Position numbers and translations under genes: made by a program. From Epilithonimonas hungarica (GTDB lineage: Bacteria > Bacteroidota > Bacteroidia > Flavobacteriales > Weeksellaceae), in NCBI RefSeq assembly GCF_900102265.1, contig NZ_FNBH01000003.1, positions 1-64,000 of the forward strand: a stretch of DNA of 64,000 bases, in the 5' to 3' direction. A model generated the notes under the pieces. It was not told the DNA's origin. It saw nothing but the letters and a program-made list of their open reading frames with translations, and did no database searches. This document shows positions 16,505-24,929 of this stretch, one piece after another. How positions within the stretch are numbered: the stretch's first letter is position 1; each line of letters opens with the position of its first letter.

Positions 16505-16939
16505 TCATCTTAGCATGTGGATAATAGGATAATCTTTGCCCGAGCCGTCTTTTTCTGATCTTCCTGTTTGCCTGAATCCCAATTTCTCGTAGAAGCCGAT
16601 CGCCTGTTGGTTTTGCTCATTGACATCAACTTTCGTAATCCCATGATTTTCCTTCATAAAATGAAATAGTTTTTTTCCGTATCCCTTGCCTCTGTAATCA
16701 TTATGGATAAAAAGCATTTCGAGATTTCCTTCCGATGCTGATGAAAACCCGATGGGTTCATCATTTTCAATAAGGAGAAATACTTCTAAATTAGGCAAAT
16801 AATCCTTTGGAATGGCTTGTTTAAAATAAATAAAGTCTTCTTCGGCAAGAAAGTTGTGTGTGGCTCTGACCGCTGATTCCCAAATTTCCATAATTCTGGG
16901 ATGATCATCTAAGAATGCGAGCCTGATTTTTTGTGACAT
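16505..16939 (-). CDS. GNAT family N-acetyltransferase
   Basis: A 144-aa acetyltransferase. The acetyl-CoA pyrophosphate loop is seen in LFIHNDYRGKGYGKKLFHFM (about residues 72-91, with RGKGYGK as the Q/RxxGxG/A motif), and motif B is NQQAIGFYEKLGFRQTGRSE. The N-terminus MSQKIRLAFLDDHPRIMEIW is typical. Acceptor unknown. It lies between lpd and the VOC gene in a leftward cluster. Confidence 0.88.
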   Translation of the reverse strand: MSQKIRLAFLDDHPRIMEIWESAVRATHNFLAEEDFIYFKQAIPKDYLPNLEVFLLIENDEPIGFSSASEGNLEMLFIHNDYRGKGYGKKLFHFMKENHGITKVDVNEQNQQAIGFYEKLGFRQTGRSEKDGSGKDYPIIHMLR

Positions 16940-16969
16940 AATTCTAAAAAAATAATAAATATAAATATA

Positions 16970-18373
16970 TTAAATATTCAATGATGGTCTTCCTGATGCT
17001 ATGGTATAAGCTTCTTTCAGCACCTCGGAATAGGTTGGATGGGCATAGCTCATCGAGGCCATGTCATTTGCTGTCACTTCGTATTCCAATCCGACCACGG
17101 CCTGTGCGATCAGATCTGCTGCCCGGGCGCCGATGATGTGCACTCCTAAAAGTTCGCCATATTTCGGATCTGAAAGGACCTTTACAAAACCTTCCGTTTC
17201 CATCCCCGCTCTTGCTCTGGCATTCACGGCAAAAGGAAATTTACCGATATTATATTCCACTCCTTGTTTCTTTAATTGCTCCTCGGTAGTACCTACAGAA
17301 GCCACTTCTGGCCATGTGTACACTACCGAAGGAATATGGTCATAATTGATATGAGGTTTCTGACCATTGATCCTCTCCACCACAAATACTGCTTCTTCCT
17401 CTGCTTTGTGGGCCAGCATCGCACCACCCACGACATCTCCAATCGCATAAATGTTTGGAGCTGTAGTCTGAAGCAATTCATTGACCTTCAGGGTACCATT
17501 GTTATTCAATTCCACGTTGGCATTTTCTAAACCCAGACCGGTTACATAAGGTTTTCTGCCGACAGCAACCAGAATATAATCAGCGGTTAGATCTTGTTCT
17601 TCTCCTTGTTTATTTTTGAAATACACTTTAGCTGTGTTGTCCAGGTTTTCAGCTTTGTAAACGGCCTGCTGAAGTTTGATTTGCACGCCTTCTTTGGTTA
17701 GAATCTTCGTTAAAGCCTTGCCTAATTCACTATCCATCGTAGCAATAAGATTATCCGCATATTCTAAGATGGTCACTTTGGTTCCGATCCTGTTGAATAT
17801 GGAAGCCATTTCCACACCGATCACACCGCCACCAATAATCACAATGCTCTCGGGCTTTTCCTTCAATTCCAGTGCTTCGGTAGAAGTGATGATCCTCTTT
17901 TTGTCGATAATAATGCCCGGAATTGTTGCCGGTTTTGACCCTGTAGCTATAATGAACTTGTCCGAATTAATAACGGTCTCGGTCTGATCATCGTGTACAA
18001 TTTTCAAGGTTTCATTATTAACAAAAGAACCTGAGCCGTGGAAAACCGTGATCTTATTCTTCCTCATCAAGAAATCCAGCCCTTGTGTGTTTTTGTCCAC
18101 TACTTCTGTTTTGCGTTTAAAAAGTTGTTCAACATTCAGCCGGAGATCCGAATATTCGATGCCATGTACTCCGAAACTGTTAAGTGCATTGGTGTAATGA
18201 TGCGTACTGTCCAGCAACGCTTTGGTGGGAATGCAACCTACATTGGTACATGTACCACCCAAAGTATTATATTTTTCAATAATGGCTGTTTTATATCCCA
18301 ATTGGGCACTTCTGATGGCTGCTACATATCCGCCGGGACCTGACCCGATAACGGTAATATCAAATGTTTCCAT
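16970..18373 (-). CDS. lpdA: Dihydrolipoyl dehydrogenase (E3)
   Basis: A 467-aa flavoprotein disulfide reductase that reoxidises dihydrolipoamide in 2-oxoacid dehydrogenase or glycine cleavage complexes. FAD motif GSGPGGYVAAIRSAQLG (about residues 11-27), redox pair in GGTCTNVGCIPTKALLD (about 39-55), NAD motif IIGGGVIGVEMAS (about 178-190), and the C-terminal His-Glu dyad in YAHPTYSEVLKEA. Length is normal. No E1/E2 genes are nearby, so it may be a second Lpd with another role. The TetR-type motif CAATCGGTCT lies 38 bp upstream of the ATG (18411-18420), suggesting control by the adjacent TetR protein. Confidence 0.95.
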   Translation of the reverse strand: METFDITVIGSGPGGYVAAIRSAQLGYKTAIIEKYNTLGGTCTNVGCIPTKALLDSTHHYTNALNSFGVHGIEYSDLRLNVEQLFKRKTEVVDKNTQGLDFLMRKNKITVFHGSGSFVNNETLKIVHDDQTETVINSDKFIIATGSKPATIPGIIIDKKRIITSTEALELKEKPESIVIIGGGVIGVEMASIFNRIGTKVTILEYADNLIATMDSELGKALTKILTKEGVQIKLQQAVYKAENLDNTAKVYFKNKQGEEQDLTADYILVAVGRKPYVTGLGLENANVELNNNGTLKVNELLQTTAPNIYAIGDVVGGAMLAHKAEEEAVFVVERINGQKPHINYDHIPSVVYTWPEVASVGTTEEQLKKQGVEYNIGKFPFAVNARARAGMETEGFVKVLSDPKYGELLGVHIIGARAADLIAQAVVGLEYEVTANDMASMSYAHPTYSEVLKEAYTIASGRPSLNI

Positions 18374-18410
18374 TTTTATTATTTTAATATTTTGATTAAT
18401 AAAAATAAAC

Positions 18411-18420
18411 CAATCGGTCT
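18411..18420. promoter_or_regulatory. TetR-type operator motif upstream of lpdA
   Basis: CAATCGGTCT, followed by a T run, is identical to the motif at 19079-19088 upstream of tetR. On the minus strand it reads AGACCGATTG and continues as an imperfect dyad AAGACCGATTGGTTT, typical of TetR-family sites. Confidence 0.55.
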
Positions 18421-18437
18421 TTTTGTAAGTAAAAAAA

Positions 18438-19034
18438 TTATACTTTCAGACCTTTGATCAGTTTTTCTAAAAAAGACATGGCTATATTAAGCTCTGTCAT
18501 ATGGTTGTTGACCTTTGCCTGCATAAACGCGCCTTCGATCATTGATATCATGACAATCGCGATTTCGGTTGGATCGGTATCTGCTTTTATTTCATTCCTT
18601 TCCATACCACGTTTGATTTGATTTTCGATAGATGTTTTCCAAAGGCCAAGTGCTTTTTGTACGCGTTCCTTGAGTAATGGATGTGTATCATCAGCCTCCG
18701 TAGCAGTATTTAAGATAGGGCAACCAGCCTGTAGATAGGGATATCTGAAATAATTTTTATAGGTCTGGGGATAAACAAGCAACCTTCCGATAGAATCTTC
18801 AGTTGCTAAAATACGCTCTTTCATATGCTGTGTAACCTTACCAAAATTGTAGTCGAATACGCTTAATGCAATCTCATCCTTATTTTCAAAATTACCGTAG
18901 ATGCAGCCTTTCGAAAGACCGGTGGCGCTCATTACATCGTTTATGGATGTACCTGCATATCCTTTCACGTTAAAAACAGTCGCAGTTTTTTCTATGATCA
19001 GTTGTTTGGTATTTTCGGATTTCTGAGTTTTCAT
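18438..19034 (-). CDS. TetR/AcrR family transcriptional regulator
   Basis: A 198-aa regulator. The N-terminal HTH is classic: KQLIIEKTATVFNVKGYAGTSINDVMSATGLSKGCIYGNFENKDEIALSVFDY (about residues 9-60, in segments). The C-terminal ligand domain is helical and contains the pair AGCPILNTATEADDTHP. The same operator-like motif occurs before its own gene (19079-19088) and before lpdA (18411-18420), so it probably represses itself and the lpdA cluster. The ligand is unknown. Confidence 0.9.
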   Translation of the reverse strand: MKTQKSENTKQLIIEKTATVFNVKGYAGTSINDVMSATGLSKGCIYGNFENKDEIALSVFDYNFGKVTQHMKERILATEDSIGRLLVYPQTYKNYFRYPYLQAGCPILNTATEADDTHPLLKERVQKALGLWKTSIENQIKRGMERNEIKADTDPTEIAIVMISMIEGAFMQAKVNNHMTELNIAMSFLEKLIKGLKV

Positions 19035-19056
19035 AAGCTACAATTCTTATCCGATG

Positions 19057-19090
19057 CAAAGTTAAATAAAAAATAGAACAATCGGTCTTT
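19057..19090 (-). promoter_or_regulatory. tetR promoter with TetR-type operator
   Basis: The minus-strand -7 box TAACTTTG (plus CAAAGTTA, 19057-19064) is 23 bp before the ATG. CAATCGGTCT (19079-19088) sits where the -33 element belongs, so a bound repressor would block polymerase. Confidence 0.6.
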
Positions 19091-19237
19091 TTTTTGAAGG
19101 TATTTTAAATTGCAACAGTTTTTATTTAAATCCTTCTCTGTTCATTTCGACCCGCAAAATGTTCAACTCACCCAATTGCACCGAGGAACACGCCAAAAGC
19201 GATTGCATCTTTGTATTGAATTTAAAACTTAATATCA

Positions 19238-19603
19238 ATGCAAAAGATTATTTTAATGGTAACCGGGCTGCTTTTCAGCCTCAATATTTTTGCCCAAACA
19301 ACCAATGATAAAATTTTGGGCAAATGGACAAACGAAGACAAAACCCGTATCATCGAATTTGTAAAGAGCGGTGATGTTTATGATGCCATCATTAGAAAGG
19401 CCGAAGACAATGGCATAGTTGGTAAAAAGCAAATCACAGCTCTGAAAGCAACTGGTACGACTTCATTTGCGGATGGTACGCTGCACATTATCAAAAAGGG
19501 GAAAACGGCAAAATGCACGGCTTCACTTTCTGGGGATACTACGCTGTACATTAAAGCGAGCTATGGCATGATGTCTAAATCCCTAACCTGGACCAAGCTC
19601 TAA
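19238..19603 (+). CDS. DUF2147-like secreted protein
   Basis: A 121-aa protein with a signal peptide (MQKIILMVTGLLFSLNIFAQ, cleavage after about residue 20). The mature part starts TTNDKILGKWTNEDKTRIIEF, the DUF2147 opening, and ends with the beta-strand LYIKASYGMMSKSLTWTKL. Function of the family is unknown. It lies 13 bp before the TolC gene and probably leads the exporter operon. Confidence 0.75.
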   Translation: MQKIILMVTGLLFSLNIFAQTTNDKILGKWTNEDKTRIIEFVKSGDVYDAIIRKAEDNGIVGKKQITALKATGTTSFADGTLHIIKKGKTAKCTASLSGDTTLYIKASYGMMSKSLTWTKL

Positions 19604-19616
19604 ATTATTCCAGGCA

Positions 19617-20924
19617 ATGAAAACTATTATTTTGGCACTATTGGGTTTCACCAGCTTCAATGCAATGGGTCAGGTACAGTTTGGCTCATTGCAGGAAGTG
19701 CTGGCTTATGCAGATAAAAATGCCATCTCTATCCAAAGTGCGTTGCATCAGGAACAAATAGCTGCTGTAAAAAACAAAGCATCCAAAACAGCCTTATTGC
19801 CTACTGTAAATGCATCTGCCGGGTTTAATGATAACATTACCATACAGCCAACCCTGGTTCCGGCTAATTTATTCAATCCTGCTGCACCGGAAGGTACTTT
19901 CAATGAATATACTTTTGGAAGGAAATATATGTACAGTACCGGCGTACAAGCCAATTGGGATATTGTGAACTTTCAAAAATGGTTTGACATTAAGACTTCC
20001 GAAGCTGCATTACAATTGGACCAAGCCAGTACCATCAATGCAAAATATCAGGTTTACAACCAACTGGCCCAGACCTATTTTTCCATTTTGCTAACGGAAA
20101 AATATTTGACAATAAGCAAAGAAAATATTGCGGCGGCAGATAGTATTTACCGAATAGCAAAAGATAAATATGACACCGGAATTTTCACGGAAGAAAACCT
20201 GAACCGCAGCAAGATTCAACTGGTACAGGCACAGCAACAAGTGAGCAGCCTTGCCACTTCTTTGGAACAACTGTACAATCAATTGCAGTCACAACTCAAC
20301 ATCGATGAACCCATTGCCTTGAAAGATGAACTTCTCGATAGAGAAATGGATACCGGTGATGCTCTTGTAACAACAACGTCTCATCCGGAGGTATTGGTGC
20401 AGGAAGCACAGGTAAAACTAAGCGCGCAACAATTGGCTCAAACCAAATCTCTGCATTATCCAACACTTACACTGGGCTATCAATATAATTACAATTGGGG
20501 AACAGATAAGATGACGGATTTTTCGGGAGCCAATAGCCTTCCACAACAGTTTTTGGGAATAAAATTGAGTGTGCCCATCTTCAATGGCTTCAGTACCAAG
20601 TCAAAAATCAAACAGTCGAAAATACAATTGGAACAAGAGCAAATGGTACTGGACAGCAAAAAGTTGATGGTAAAAAAAGATGATGACAATCTGAAAATAC
20701 AGTACAGGCACGGAATTGAGGATTTTAGAAAACAAGAAGAAGTATTGCAATTACAATATAAAAATGATACACATTCCAAGAATCGCTACGACAGCGGCAT
20801 CATTGGCTTGGATGAGAGACTGGATAAATTCAAGGATTTACTGGAAGTGCAAAATCAATATATGCAAAGCCTCAGCAACCAATATATCAGCTATTACAAG
20901 CTTTATATCCGTAAGCAATTTTAA
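19617..20924 (+). CDS. TolC-family outer-membrane efflux protein
   Basis: A 435-aa TolC-like channel with a signal peptide (MKTIILALLGFTSFNAMGQ). Two repeats of the outer-membrane efflux domain carry long helices (QAQQQVSSLATSLEQLYNQL; later QSKIQLEQEQMVLDSKKL), the repeated NV-type beta strands, and GYQYNYNWGTD plus FLGIKLSVPIFNGF, the hallmark strand of the second repeat. It provides the outer-membrane exit for the adaptor-permease-ATPase exporter encoded downstream. Confidence 0.93.
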   Translation: MKTIILALLGFTSFNAMGQVQFGSLQEVLAYADKNAISIQSALHQEQIAAVKNKASKTALLPTVNASAGFNDNITIQPTLVPANLFNPAAPEGTFNEYTFGRKYMYSTGVQANWDIVNFQKWFDIKTSEAALQLDQASTINAKYQVYNQLAQTYFSILLTEKYLTISKENIAAADSIYRIAKDKYDTGIFTEENLNRSKIQLVQAQQQVSSLATSLEQLYNQLQSQLNIDEPIALKDELLDREMDTGDALVTTTSHPEVLVQEAQVKLSAQQLAQTKSLHYPTLTLGYQYNYNWGTDKMTDFSGANSLPQQFLGIKLSVPIFNGFSTKSKIKQSKIQLEQEQMVLDSKKLMVKKDDDNLKIQYRHGIEDFRKQEEVLQLQYKNDTHSKNRYDSGIIGLDERLDKFKDLLEVQNQYMQSLSNQYISYYKLYIRKQF

Positions 20925-20955
20925 GTATAATCATAAATGTTATGATAAAATATCA

Positions 20956-22089
20956 ATGAAAACAAATAAAATAATAGTTGGGTTATTCTATCTTCCAATG
21001 TTCGGCCTGTTGTCTTGCAACCCTCAGGAGGAAACGACACCACAATACAAGACTATACAGCAAGCCATTTTTGCAAGCGGCCACATGGAGCAGGAGGATG
21101 AATATATAATTTCCGCGACTGCCGATGGTACTATCCGGGAATTTAGCATTCGTGAAGGTGATTATATTTCTAAAGGACAATTACTGGTGCGAATTGATAG
21201 TGATGTTTCCAATACGCAGTTGCAGGAAGCACGAGTAGTTTATAACGATGCGAAACAAAATTCATCGGCCAATGCACCGCAATTAGAGCAGATAAAATCA
21301 CAGATTGACCAGTCTAAGACTCAGCTCAATCTTGACAAGATCAACTATCAGCGTTATGCCGATTTGCGCAAGAAAAATTCTGTATCGCAGTTGGAATATG
21401 AAAAAGCAGAACTACAATACAAAGCCTCACAAAGTAGCTTGCAGGTATTGGAGAAAAGTTACAAACAGGCACAGGATGCATTACAATTAAATGCCGACCG
21501 TAGTTTGCAACAGGTAAAAACACAGCAGGCCATTTTAAACGATTACAGCATACAAGCAGATAAGGACGGTATTGTGCTGGAGGTTTTAAAAAAGAAAGGC
21601 GAATTGGTACGAAAGGGCGAGGTGATTGCCAAAATCGGCAGTGGTAAAAATATCCTGAAGCTATTTATTGCAGAAGATGATATTGCAAAACTTTCCATAG
21701 GTCAAGAAGCGATTGTGCAAATGAACAATTATCCCGACACCACATTTACGGCATCGATCACCAAAATACTTCCGGCATTTGACGAGGCGGCACAATCATT
21801 CACAGTAGAGGCAGCCTTTGTAAATCCACCACAGCTTTTACTTTCGGGTACACAGCTACAAGCAAATATTAAGCAGCAAGGCACAAAGAAAGTTTTGGTC
21901 ATTCCATCAGCAGCGGTCATCCGTGGCAAATATGTAGAGTTAAAAAATGGTGAAGAAAAAGAAATAAAGATCGGACAAAAATCAGGCAATTGGGTTGAAG
22001 TAAAACAAGGCTTGACCGAAAAAGATATCATCCTTTTACCGAAGGGAAAAAGTAAGGAAGAAGGTGTTGCAAAACCTGGTGGAGAGTAG
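20956..22089 (+). CDS. HlyD/MacA-type periplasmic adaptor (lipoprotein)
   Basis: A 377-aa membrane-fusion protein from ATG 20956; an 80-codon upstream extension overlaps tolC and is rejected. A lipoprotein signal ends in FGLLSC (Cys about residue 18). A barrel-sandwich half motif (TADGTIREFSIREGDYISKG), a long coiled-coil hairpin (about residues 85-185), the second lipoyl half (IQADKDGIVLEVLKKKGELV) and a beta-barrel domain follow. It joins the FtsX-type permease to TolC. Confidence 0.9.
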   Translation: MKTNKIIVGLFYLPMFGLLSCNPQEETTPQYKTIQQAIFASGHMEQEDEYIISATADGTIREFSIREGDYISKGQLLVRIDSDVSNTQLQEARVVYNDAKQNSSANAPQLEQIKSQIDQSKTQLNLDKINYQRYADLRKKNSVSQLEYEKAELQYKASQSSLQVLEKSYKQAQDALQLNADRSLQQVKTQQAILNDYSIQADKDGIVLEVLKKKGELVRKGEVIAKIGSGKNILKLFIAEDDIAKLSIGQEAIVQMNNYPDTTFTASITKILPAFDEAAQSFTVEAAFVNPPQLLLSGTQLQANIKQQGTKKVLVIPSAAVIRGKYVELKNGEEKEIKIGQKSGNWVEVKQGLTEKDIILLPKGKSKEEGVAKPGGE

Positions 22090-22144
22090 AAAATATATAG
22101 GTATGGACTTACATTTTGGTGCTGGAATTTAAAAAAAGAAAGAA

Positions 22145-23386
22145 ATGACAAATATAAATAACAAGATATCCTGGACACATCTTACTTCCAAAGTAAAACA
22201 GTTGATCGTAGCGGTACTAAGCGTAACATTTGGGATATCGATGTACGTTTTTATGAACAGCTTTATGAACGGTGTAAATAATGCTCAGACCGATATCACT
22301 TTTACCTCAATGTCACATATAAGGGTATATAATGACCCTGCCGGAGAACCCACAATATTGTTGTCGCAAAAGAATGCTTCGGATACATTGAATATGGTAA
22401 GCAATGCCAGGCACATCAATTATACGGAAGGTATACTCAATGCCGATGAAGTAAAACATGTATTGCAAAAAAACAAAAACATTGTCGCCATTACCGAGCA
22501 GGTCAATCAAAACGTATTTTTCAGAAATGGCGTGACCAAAGTAAGCGGTTCACTTTCTGGCATTGATGTAGTGAATGAAATCCAGATGTTCAACACCACG
22601 GAGTATATAACAGAGGGTAATTTGTATGATTTAGAAAAGCGTTCGGATGCTGTGGTACTGGGCAGTGGATTGGCAGATAAGTTAAGTGCATCAATGGGTG
22701 ACAATATATCGCTTACTACTTCCGATGGCGTAAATAAAATTTTTAAGGTCGTGGGATTACTAGAAACCGGGAGCGGAAGTGTTGATAAGAGCCGTGCAAT
22801 TATTTCTATCAACACGGCACGACAGTTATTGTCTAAGAATAAAAGTTATGCAACAGATGTGATGGCAAATGTAAAGGACTACAACGATGCCAAAATTATT
22901 GCCAATGAAGTGTGTCCAGATATTAAATACAAAACAGAAGCCTGGCAGGAAGGCAATGCCCAATTAGAATCTGCCAATACCCTGCGGGACATCATAGCGA
23001 TTGCTGTTTCACTTACCATACTTATTGTTGCGGGTTTTGGAATTTATAACATTATGAACATGACCGTGAGTGAAAAGATACGGGAGATTGCCATCCTGAA
23101 AGCAATGGGTTTTGATGGAAAGGACATCGTACACATTTTCCTGGTCCAATCTGTCATTATCGGCTTAATTGGTGGTTTTATAGGCTTGTTATTAGGTTTT
23201 GCTGTTGCTTTTATGGTAGACAGCATTCCATTTAAGATCGCATCTTTTGACACATTACCCATCACCTATCTGCCTTCTGATTATATTTTGGCAATGGTAT
23301 TTGGCTTGGCCATCACGTTTATTGCAGGCTATTTACCTGCCAGAAAAGCATCCAAAGTAGACCCTGTAGAAATTTTAAGAGGATAA
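22145..23386 (+). CDS. MacB/FtsX-type ABC transporter permease
   Basis: A 413-aa permease. One N-terminal membrane helix (about residues 15-35), a large periplasmic MacB core (about 40-280) and three C-terminal helices (about 285-410) with the FtsX signature NMTVSEKIREIAILKAMGF and the ending LPARKASKVDPVEILRG. It has no fused ATPase; the separate ATPase gene is at 23599. The stop codon overlaps the start of the Tyr/Cys-rich peptide gene (TAATG). Confidence 0.92.
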   Translation: MTNINNKISWTHLTSKVKQLIVAVLSVTFGISMYVFMNSFMNGVNNAQTDITFTSMSHIRVYNDPAGEPTILLSQKNASDTLNMVSNARHINYTEGILNADEVKHVLQKNKNIVAITEQVNQNVFFRNGVTKVSGSLSGIDVVNEIQMFNTTEYITEGNLYDLEKRSDAVVLGSGLADKLSASMGDNISLTTSDGVNKIFKVVGLLETGSGSVDKSRAIISINTARQLLSKNKSYATDVMANVKDYNDAKIIANEVCPDIKYKTEAWQEGNAQLESANTLRDIIAIAVSLTILIVAGFGIYNIMNMTVSEKIREIAILKAMGFDGKDIVHIFLVQSVIIGLIGGFIGLLLGFAVAFMVDSIPFKIASFDTLPITYLPSDYILAMVFGLAITFIAGYLPARKASKVDPVEILRG

Positions 23387-23589
23387 TGGAACAGAATAAT
23401 TTTAAGAAGAAGTTATTACCAAATGAAGGCTCGGAATTCATTTGGCTGACAGTTTTTTTTGGTTTGTTAACTCTATCTATTTATTACCTGGATTGCTACT
23501 ATTACTACCAGTACTGCAATTATTATTACGAATACGGTTATGAATGCGAGTGTTATTGCTATTACTATTATTACTATGGATGTTATTAA
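23386..23589 (+). CDS. 67-aa membrane-anchored Tyr/Cys-rich peptide inside the exporter operon
   Basis: The start codon overlaps the permease stop by 1 bp and the ATPase ATG follows 9 bp later, so this is a real operon gene. Residues 1-17 are polar (MEQNNFKKKLLPNEGSE), 18-33 form a membrane helix (FIWLTVFFGLLTLSIY), and the last 35 residues consist of 20 Tyr and 6 Cys with a few E, G, Q, N and D. Tyr is written with both TAT and TAC and Cys with both TGT and TGC, so a simple DNA slippage repeat does not explain it. I know no family with this tail. It may be exported, processed, redox-active or metal-binding, or it may serve as a transporter subunit; all are inferences. Confidence 0.75.
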   Translation: MEQNNFKKKLLPNEGSEFIWLTVFFGLLTLSIYYLDCYYYYQYCNYYYEYGYECECYCYYYYYYGCY

Positions 23590-23598
23590 AAATTAAAA

Positions 23599-24270
23599 AT
23601 GAAAGCATTAACTGCAAATAAAATTACAAAATACTTTCACGACCCTGAAACGTTTCAGGTATTGAAAGACGTGAGTTTTGATGTAAACAAAGGTGAATTT
23701 GTTGCCATTGTTGGTAAATCCGGTTCGGGTAAATCTACCCTTCTTTACCTACTCTCCACAATGGATACATCCTACGAAGGAAACATCGTTATCAATGACA
23801 CTATGGTTACCGGGTTAACACAAAACCAGTTAGCCAAGTTCAGGAATGAGCATATCGGGTTTGTGTTTCAGTTTCATTATTTATTGCCGGAATTTTCCGT
23901 ATTGGATAATATAATGCTACCGGCTTTGAAGCTTAAAAAGAAATCTAAAGACGAAATAGAAGCAAGAGCAATGGAACTATTGACGTTGCTTGATATTAAA
24001 GGCCACGAAACCAAAAAGGCGTCCAAAATATCGGGTGGTCAGCAGCAAAGGGTTGCTATCGCAAGAGCTTTGATAAACGAACCAGCCATTATTATGGGCG
24101 ATGAGCCTACGGGAAATCTGGACAGTAAAAACACCAAAATTGTGTTTGATATTTTTCGCCAGCTAGCCAGGGAAAAAGGGCAAACCATCATTGCCGTTAC
24201 CCATGATGACGAATTTGCTGCCAATTGCGACCGAATTATTGAAATGGTAGATGGGAAAATCATTTACTAA
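23599..24270 (+). CDS. ABC transporter ATP-binding protein (LolD/MacB type)
   Basis: A 223-aa ATPase. Walker A GKSGSGKST (about residues 39-47), Q-loop region VFQFHYLLPEFSV, signature SGGQQQRVAIARAL (about 141-154), Walker B with D-loop IIMGDEPTGNLDS, and switch His in VTHDDEF. It energises the FtsX-type permease at 22145-23386. Together with the adaptor and TolC this makes a MacAB-TolC-like tripartite exporter. Confidence 0.93.
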   Translation: MKALTANKITKYFHDPETFQVLKDVSFDVNKGEFVAIVGKSGSGKSTLLYLLSTMDTSYEGNIVINDTMVTGLTQNQLAKFRNEHIGFVFQFHYLLPEFSVLDNIMLPALKLKKKSKDEIEARAMELLTLLDIKGHETKKASKISGGQQQRVAIARALINEPAIIMGDEPTGNLDSKNTKIVFDIFRQLAREKGQTIIAVTHDDEFAANCDRIIEMVDGKIIY

Positions 24271-24366
24271 TCGGTTGACTGGAAATTATAAGGCCAATCT
24301 TAAAAAAACTCGATGTCTATTAATCATTGATTTGAGAAAAAAAATAAATTTTAAATAAATACTATT

Positions 24367-24858
24367 ATGAAAACTATTCAAGAGTTATTTACCAAATTCA
24401 CTTTTACGATAGCCCTTCTTACCGGTCTATCATCCAATCTGCAAGCTCAACGTATTGTAAGGGCTGTGCCACGAAACAACACTGTCGTGGTTTATAGCGG
24501 TGTTTCTTATCGCTATGCGAACGGGTATTATTACAAACCGCATCGCAGTGGGTACGTGGTGGTGACTCCCCCGGTTGGGTTGCGGGTGAGGGTATTGCCA
24601 GTCGGGTATACCAACGTTGTAATCGGAGGAAGAACTTATTTTTATTTTGGTGGGGTTTACTACATCCAGGAACAGCCCAATAGTTACAAAATTGTCGAAA
24701 TTCCGAAGGAAGCCTATCTGATCGCTCTTCCGGCGGGAGTCGAAACTATAACAATCAATGGTAAGAGATATTACAAGATCGATAATACATATTACGAAAA
24801 ACTTGTCTCTGAAAACGGAACAGAACGATATGTACTGGTGGGTGAAAAAATGCAATAA
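24367..24858 (+). CDS. DUF6515-like secreted protein
   Basis: A 163-aa protein with a signal peptide ending near LQAQ (about residue 28). The mature part is rich in Tyr, Val and Gly with repeated units of the form GVSYRYANGYYYKPHRSGYV, GRTYFYFGGVYYI and GKRYYKIDNTYYEKL, each a beta hairpin with PPVG or LPAG turns, as in DUF6515 proteins. Function unknown; cell-envelope location likely. It lies 96 bp after the exporter ATPase. Confidence 0.75.
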   Translation: MKTIQELFTKFTFTIALLTGLSSNLQAQRIVRAVPRNNTVVVYSGVSYRYANGYYYKPHRSGYVVVTPPVGLRVRVLPVGYTNVVIGGRTYFYFGGVYYIQEQPNSYKIVEIPKEAYLIALPAGVETITINGKRYYKIDNTYYEKLVSENGTERYVLVGEKMQ

Positions 24859-24929
24859 TACCTTGTTTTTTAGTATGATGGGTGGGGAAAATTGTAGTAA
24901 AAACAAAAAAGAATATTCCAAGAATAAAG

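Noticed and set aside
20716-20955. Eighty-codon upstream extension of the HlyD adaptor
   Set aside because: It overlaps tolC in another frame and would bury the lipoprotein signal that begins at 20956.
23490-23589. Tyr/Cys-rich tail as a simple DNA repeat artefact
   Set aside because: Synonymous codons are mixed and the reading frame is bounded by tight operon spacing, so an artefact is unlikely, although expansion of TAT/TAC runs may have contributed.
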